Shown here in pieces: positions 4,141-6,102 of a stretch of 6,102 bases of DNA (position 1 is the stretch's first letter; every line of letters begins with the position of its first letter). The position numbers and the translations under genes are program-made. The notes under the pieces are model-generated. The model saw nothing but the letters and a program-made list of their open reading frames with translations. It was not told where the DNA came from and did not search any database. Source of the stretch: Actinomycetes bacterium (GTDB taxonomy: Bacteria; Actinomycetota; Acidimicrobiia; Acidimicrobiales; Acidimicrobiaceae); the NCBI GenBank assembly GCA_021785315.1, contig JAJYFX010000121.1:1-6102 (forward strand). Direction: 5' to 3'.

Positions 4141-6102
4141 CTAGCCGCCCTTGATTTCCAAATCAGCGACGGCAACCCGACCTTCTGAGACATCGCTCGT
4201 CCGATCGTAATACCGCAAAACCCTCAAGCGATAGAAGATTCCAAGAGTATCAAGTAGCATTCCCCGCACAGCTTTCATAGATATTGTCGAGGTAAATCTG
4301 CGCTGAATGACCACAGGAACTTCAACTATTTCCCTGAAGCCAAGGCGCCTGGCCACAACAAAGAACTCCAGATCAAAAGCGAATCGCTTCTCGACCATGA
4401 GCGGAAGTACCTCACGGACCACATCTCTTCTCAACACTTTCAGTCCAGTCTGAGTGTCAGTGACCGACAGATGAAACAGCGTCTTAATCAACTGTTGATA
4501 ACCCCACGAGTAGACTCTCCGCACTATGGGATAATGCACAACGGAACTGGGATGCCTCTTACTTCCAATAATGATGTCAGGCTCTGACGCTCGTATGACC
4601 TCGATTATTCCAAGCAACTCGATTGCAGGAATATCGCCATCCGCATCAATAAATCCGAGATACTTCCCTCGGCCCTGCATGAGACCGACTCTAAGCGCCT
4701 GACCTTTCCCGGAATTCTCGGAAAGATTGGTATTCTTGAGGAGATCCGGAAAAAGATTTGTGAGTGTGTCTGGACTGCCATCGGTTGATCCGTCAGATAC
4801 CGCTATTATCTCAAAACGCAGTTCACTTGCTTCAAGAACTTCCACCAATCCAGCAACATGCTTACTAAGAGCCGCTCCCGGATTGTAGTAAGGCACGACG
4901 ATGCTCAGATCGACATCACTTTGGTTTTCGGCAGTGGAACTAAAGAGGTGCTTCTCCACGAAATCCACATCTTCGATTATGGGATTGCGCAGCAATGCGT
5001 GAATTGCAGCAACAACAGAAATACCAGTTGCTAAGGCCACGGCAACCAGCATCACAAATGCAACCGAAACTGCTGATCCATGAAACAGCTCAATGCCAAC
5101 GAAGGCGACGGCGGCACCTAGCCAGGGATACAGTGAATCCAGCGAATCTCGGGCCAAGTGCAGGTAGGTCAGAAGCGCAAGAATCCCCAAACCTGCTGCC
5201 TCGACTCCTAAAATTCTGACGGCACTCTGTGCCCCTTGGTAGCTATTTCCAAACAGTACCCCAATAACGAGTGACGGCACGATGAGCAGAATCGCTGCGG
5301 AAATAAACCCCAACACTGTCGTCGCAGGAAACGACCACCGGATCGTGGATCGGGTAAGGCGACCGGCTCCCTTGTCCCTAGCGAATCTCGGAAATGCGAG
5401 CATGCCTATTGCCATAGGCAAGAGCAGCGCAATCCTCCCAGCAGTGCTGGCGCTGGCATACAAACCAGCCTCCTTGGCCGGAAGAAAATGCCGTGCCAAT
5501 ACTGTGTCTTCCGTTGCTAATACCCAATAGCCTCCCAGTGCCAGAATAGAATGAATTCCGCTTCGAAGCCCGATCCCCAACTCTTTGACCTTTGAATGTA
5601 CGACTTCGGGCATGAGAGGCACAAGAAGGATACAAGTCACAACCACCTGCGACAGCACTGATGCAACCACAGCCCCGTCCAAGCCATAACCTAGCTCGAT
5701 CAACAAGACCCCGAAAACCAAACGACCGATGATGCCTCCAACAACTGCCGCCACAGCAACAACTGAGAATCGCAACCGACCCATAAGAACACCTTGTAAC
5801 ACCGCGCCCACAATGGCTGGCAGGACCCAAATCGCAAGAAGGACCACAGGGACCGAAGACTGAAAGTGCAGATAGCTACCGACTAGAGGAGACAGAACGA
5901 CCAGCATCCCAGTTCCCACAGCACCAACCAGAACTGCCCTAGCAAGCGCGGTACGCAAACCAATGCCATGACCTTCACTGTGAAGGTGGGCAGCTTCAGC
6001 CTTTGTCACCACAGTCTGCAGTGCACCAAGTGGTACTGAGAGGACTAGTAGCGTATTCAGCAGCGCACCGAGAGCACCGTAATTAGAAGGACCAAGAAGC
6101 CA
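4141..6102 (-). CDS. Polysaccharide flippase (Wzx/MOP type) fused to a family-2 glycosyltransferase, 5' end cut by window edge
   Basis: 653 codons are visible and the frame is open to the right edge, so an internal GTG at 6012 should not be taken as the start: the 30 codons before it (LLGPSNYGALGALL onward, ending PLGALQTVVT) are typical flippase sequence. Residues here are counted from the edge. About 1-370 contain roughly 11-12 hydrophobic helices, with the MOP-like stretch EDTVLARHFLPAKEAGLYA at 198-216. After a polar linker (about 371-396), a GT-A transferase domain spans about 399-630: LSIVVPYYN (399-407), VSDGSTDGS (435-443), SGKGQALRVG (464-473), the metal-binding DADGD (486-490), TDTQTGLKVL (548-557) and KRFAFDLEF (572-580). 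These are signatures of ALG5/DPM1-like polyprenyl-phosphate sugar transferases. That transferase has no C-terminal membrane helices of its own, so the flippase half may anchor it. By inference the protein loads a sugar on a lipid carrier at the inner face and moves a lipid-linked glycan outward. Stop TAG at 4143-4141. Confidence 0.88.
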   Translation of the reverse strand, partial: WLLGPSNYGALGALLNTLLVLSVPLGALQTVVTKAEAAHLHSEGHGIGLRTALARAVLVGAVGTGMLVVLSPLVGSYLHFQSSVPVVLLAIWVLPAIVGAVLQGVLMGRLRFSVVAVAAVVGGIIGRLVFGVLLIELGYGLDGAVVASVLSQVVVTCILLVPLMPEVVHSKVKELGIGLRSGIHSILALGGYWVLATEDTVLARHFLPAKEAGLYASASTAGRIALLLPMAIGMLAFPRFARDKGAGRLTRSTIRWSFPATTVLGFISAAILLIVPSLVIGVLFGNSYQGAQSAVRILGVEAAGLGILALLTYLHLARDSLDSLYPWLGAAVAFVGIELFHGSAVSVAFVMLVAVALATGISVVAAIHALLRNPIIEDVDFVEKHLFSSTAENQSDVDLSIVVPYYNPGAALSKHVAGLVEVLEASELRFEIIAVSDGSTDGSPDTLTNLFPDLLKNTNLSENSGKGQALRVGLMQGRGKYLGFIDADGDIPAIELLGIIEVIRASEPDIIIGSKRHPSSVVHYPIVRRVYSWGYQQLIKTLFHLSVTDTQTGLKVLRRDVVREVLPLMVEKRFAFDLEFFVVARRLGFREIVEVPVVIQRRFTSTISMKAVRGMLLDTLGIFYRLRVLRYYDRTSDVSEGRVAVADLEIKGG

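Noticed and set aside
4995..5530. Plus-strand frames within the flippase region
   Set aside because: They are antisense to well-conserved flippase and linker sequence, are short, and have no family resemblance.
5378..5830. 150-codon minus-strand frame overlapping the flippase gene
   Set aside because: It is the out-of-frame reading of flippase codons, rich in Cys, Gly and Arg with no domain signal.
6010..6012. GTG as start codon of the flippase-transferase gene
   Set aside because: The frame stays open to the window edge and the preceding 30 codons are clearly flippase sequence, so the true start lies outside the window.
1..6102. CRISPR array, tRNA or rRNA gene
   Set aside because: No regularly spaced direct repeats and no tRNA-like cloverleaf or rRNA-like conserved segment was noticed on either strand by eye; a dedicated scan was not possible.

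Overview
This is a medium-GC bacterial window with three convincing protein genes, all on the minus strand and two of them cut by the window edges, separated by unusually long gene-poor stretches. Read in the minus direction from the right edge the order is: (1) 6102-4141, the remaining part of a very large membrane protein that joins a Wzx/MOP-type polysaccharide flippase to a cytoplasmic family-2 glycosyltransferase; (2) a roughly 1.5 kb gap (4140-2654) holding decayed mobile-element sequence, hairpins and a candidate regulated promoter; (3) 2653-995, a CoA-disulfide / persulfide reductase with a C-terminal rhodanese domain; (4) a 560-bp gap (994-434); (5) 433-1, the N-terminal part of an ANL-superfamily acyl-CoA ligase most like benzoate-CoA ligases.

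The organism cannot be fixed from this window. The flippase sequence around 'LLGPSNYGALGALL' with its fused ALG5/DPM1-like transferase, the CoA ligase type and the near-50% GC would fit an environmental actinobacterium (for example an Acidimicrobiia-type lineage), but that is an impression from family resemblance, not a demonstrated placement.

The CoA-disulfide reductase/rhodanese protein belongs to reactive-sulfur and thiol-redox chemistry: NAD(P)H-driven reduction of CoA disulfide or CoA/polysulfide persulfides, with the rhodanese domain shuttling sulfane sulfur. About 200 bp upstream, a perfect TATAAT is followed directly by a 16-bp dyad, ATACC-N6-GGTAT, nested with a second inverted repeat. 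This layout resembles CsoR/CstR-type operators, whose sulfur-sensing members repress this kind of gene elsewhere, so a persulfide-responsive switch is a reasonable hypothesis. The acyl-CoA ligase lies downstream on the same strand, but the 560-bp gap argues against a tight operon.

The 4140-2654 gap looks like an insertion and decay zone. A frameshifted, stop-containing IS3-family transposase remnant (end of OrfA and N-terminal helix-turn-helix part of OrfB, no DDE domain) runs on the minus strand at about 3405-2900. A short plus-strand zinc-ribbon-like segment near 3765-3983 may be a second, IS1-like remnant. A long open plus-strand frame opposite the IS3 remnant (2789-3502) is best explained as a chance antisense frame.
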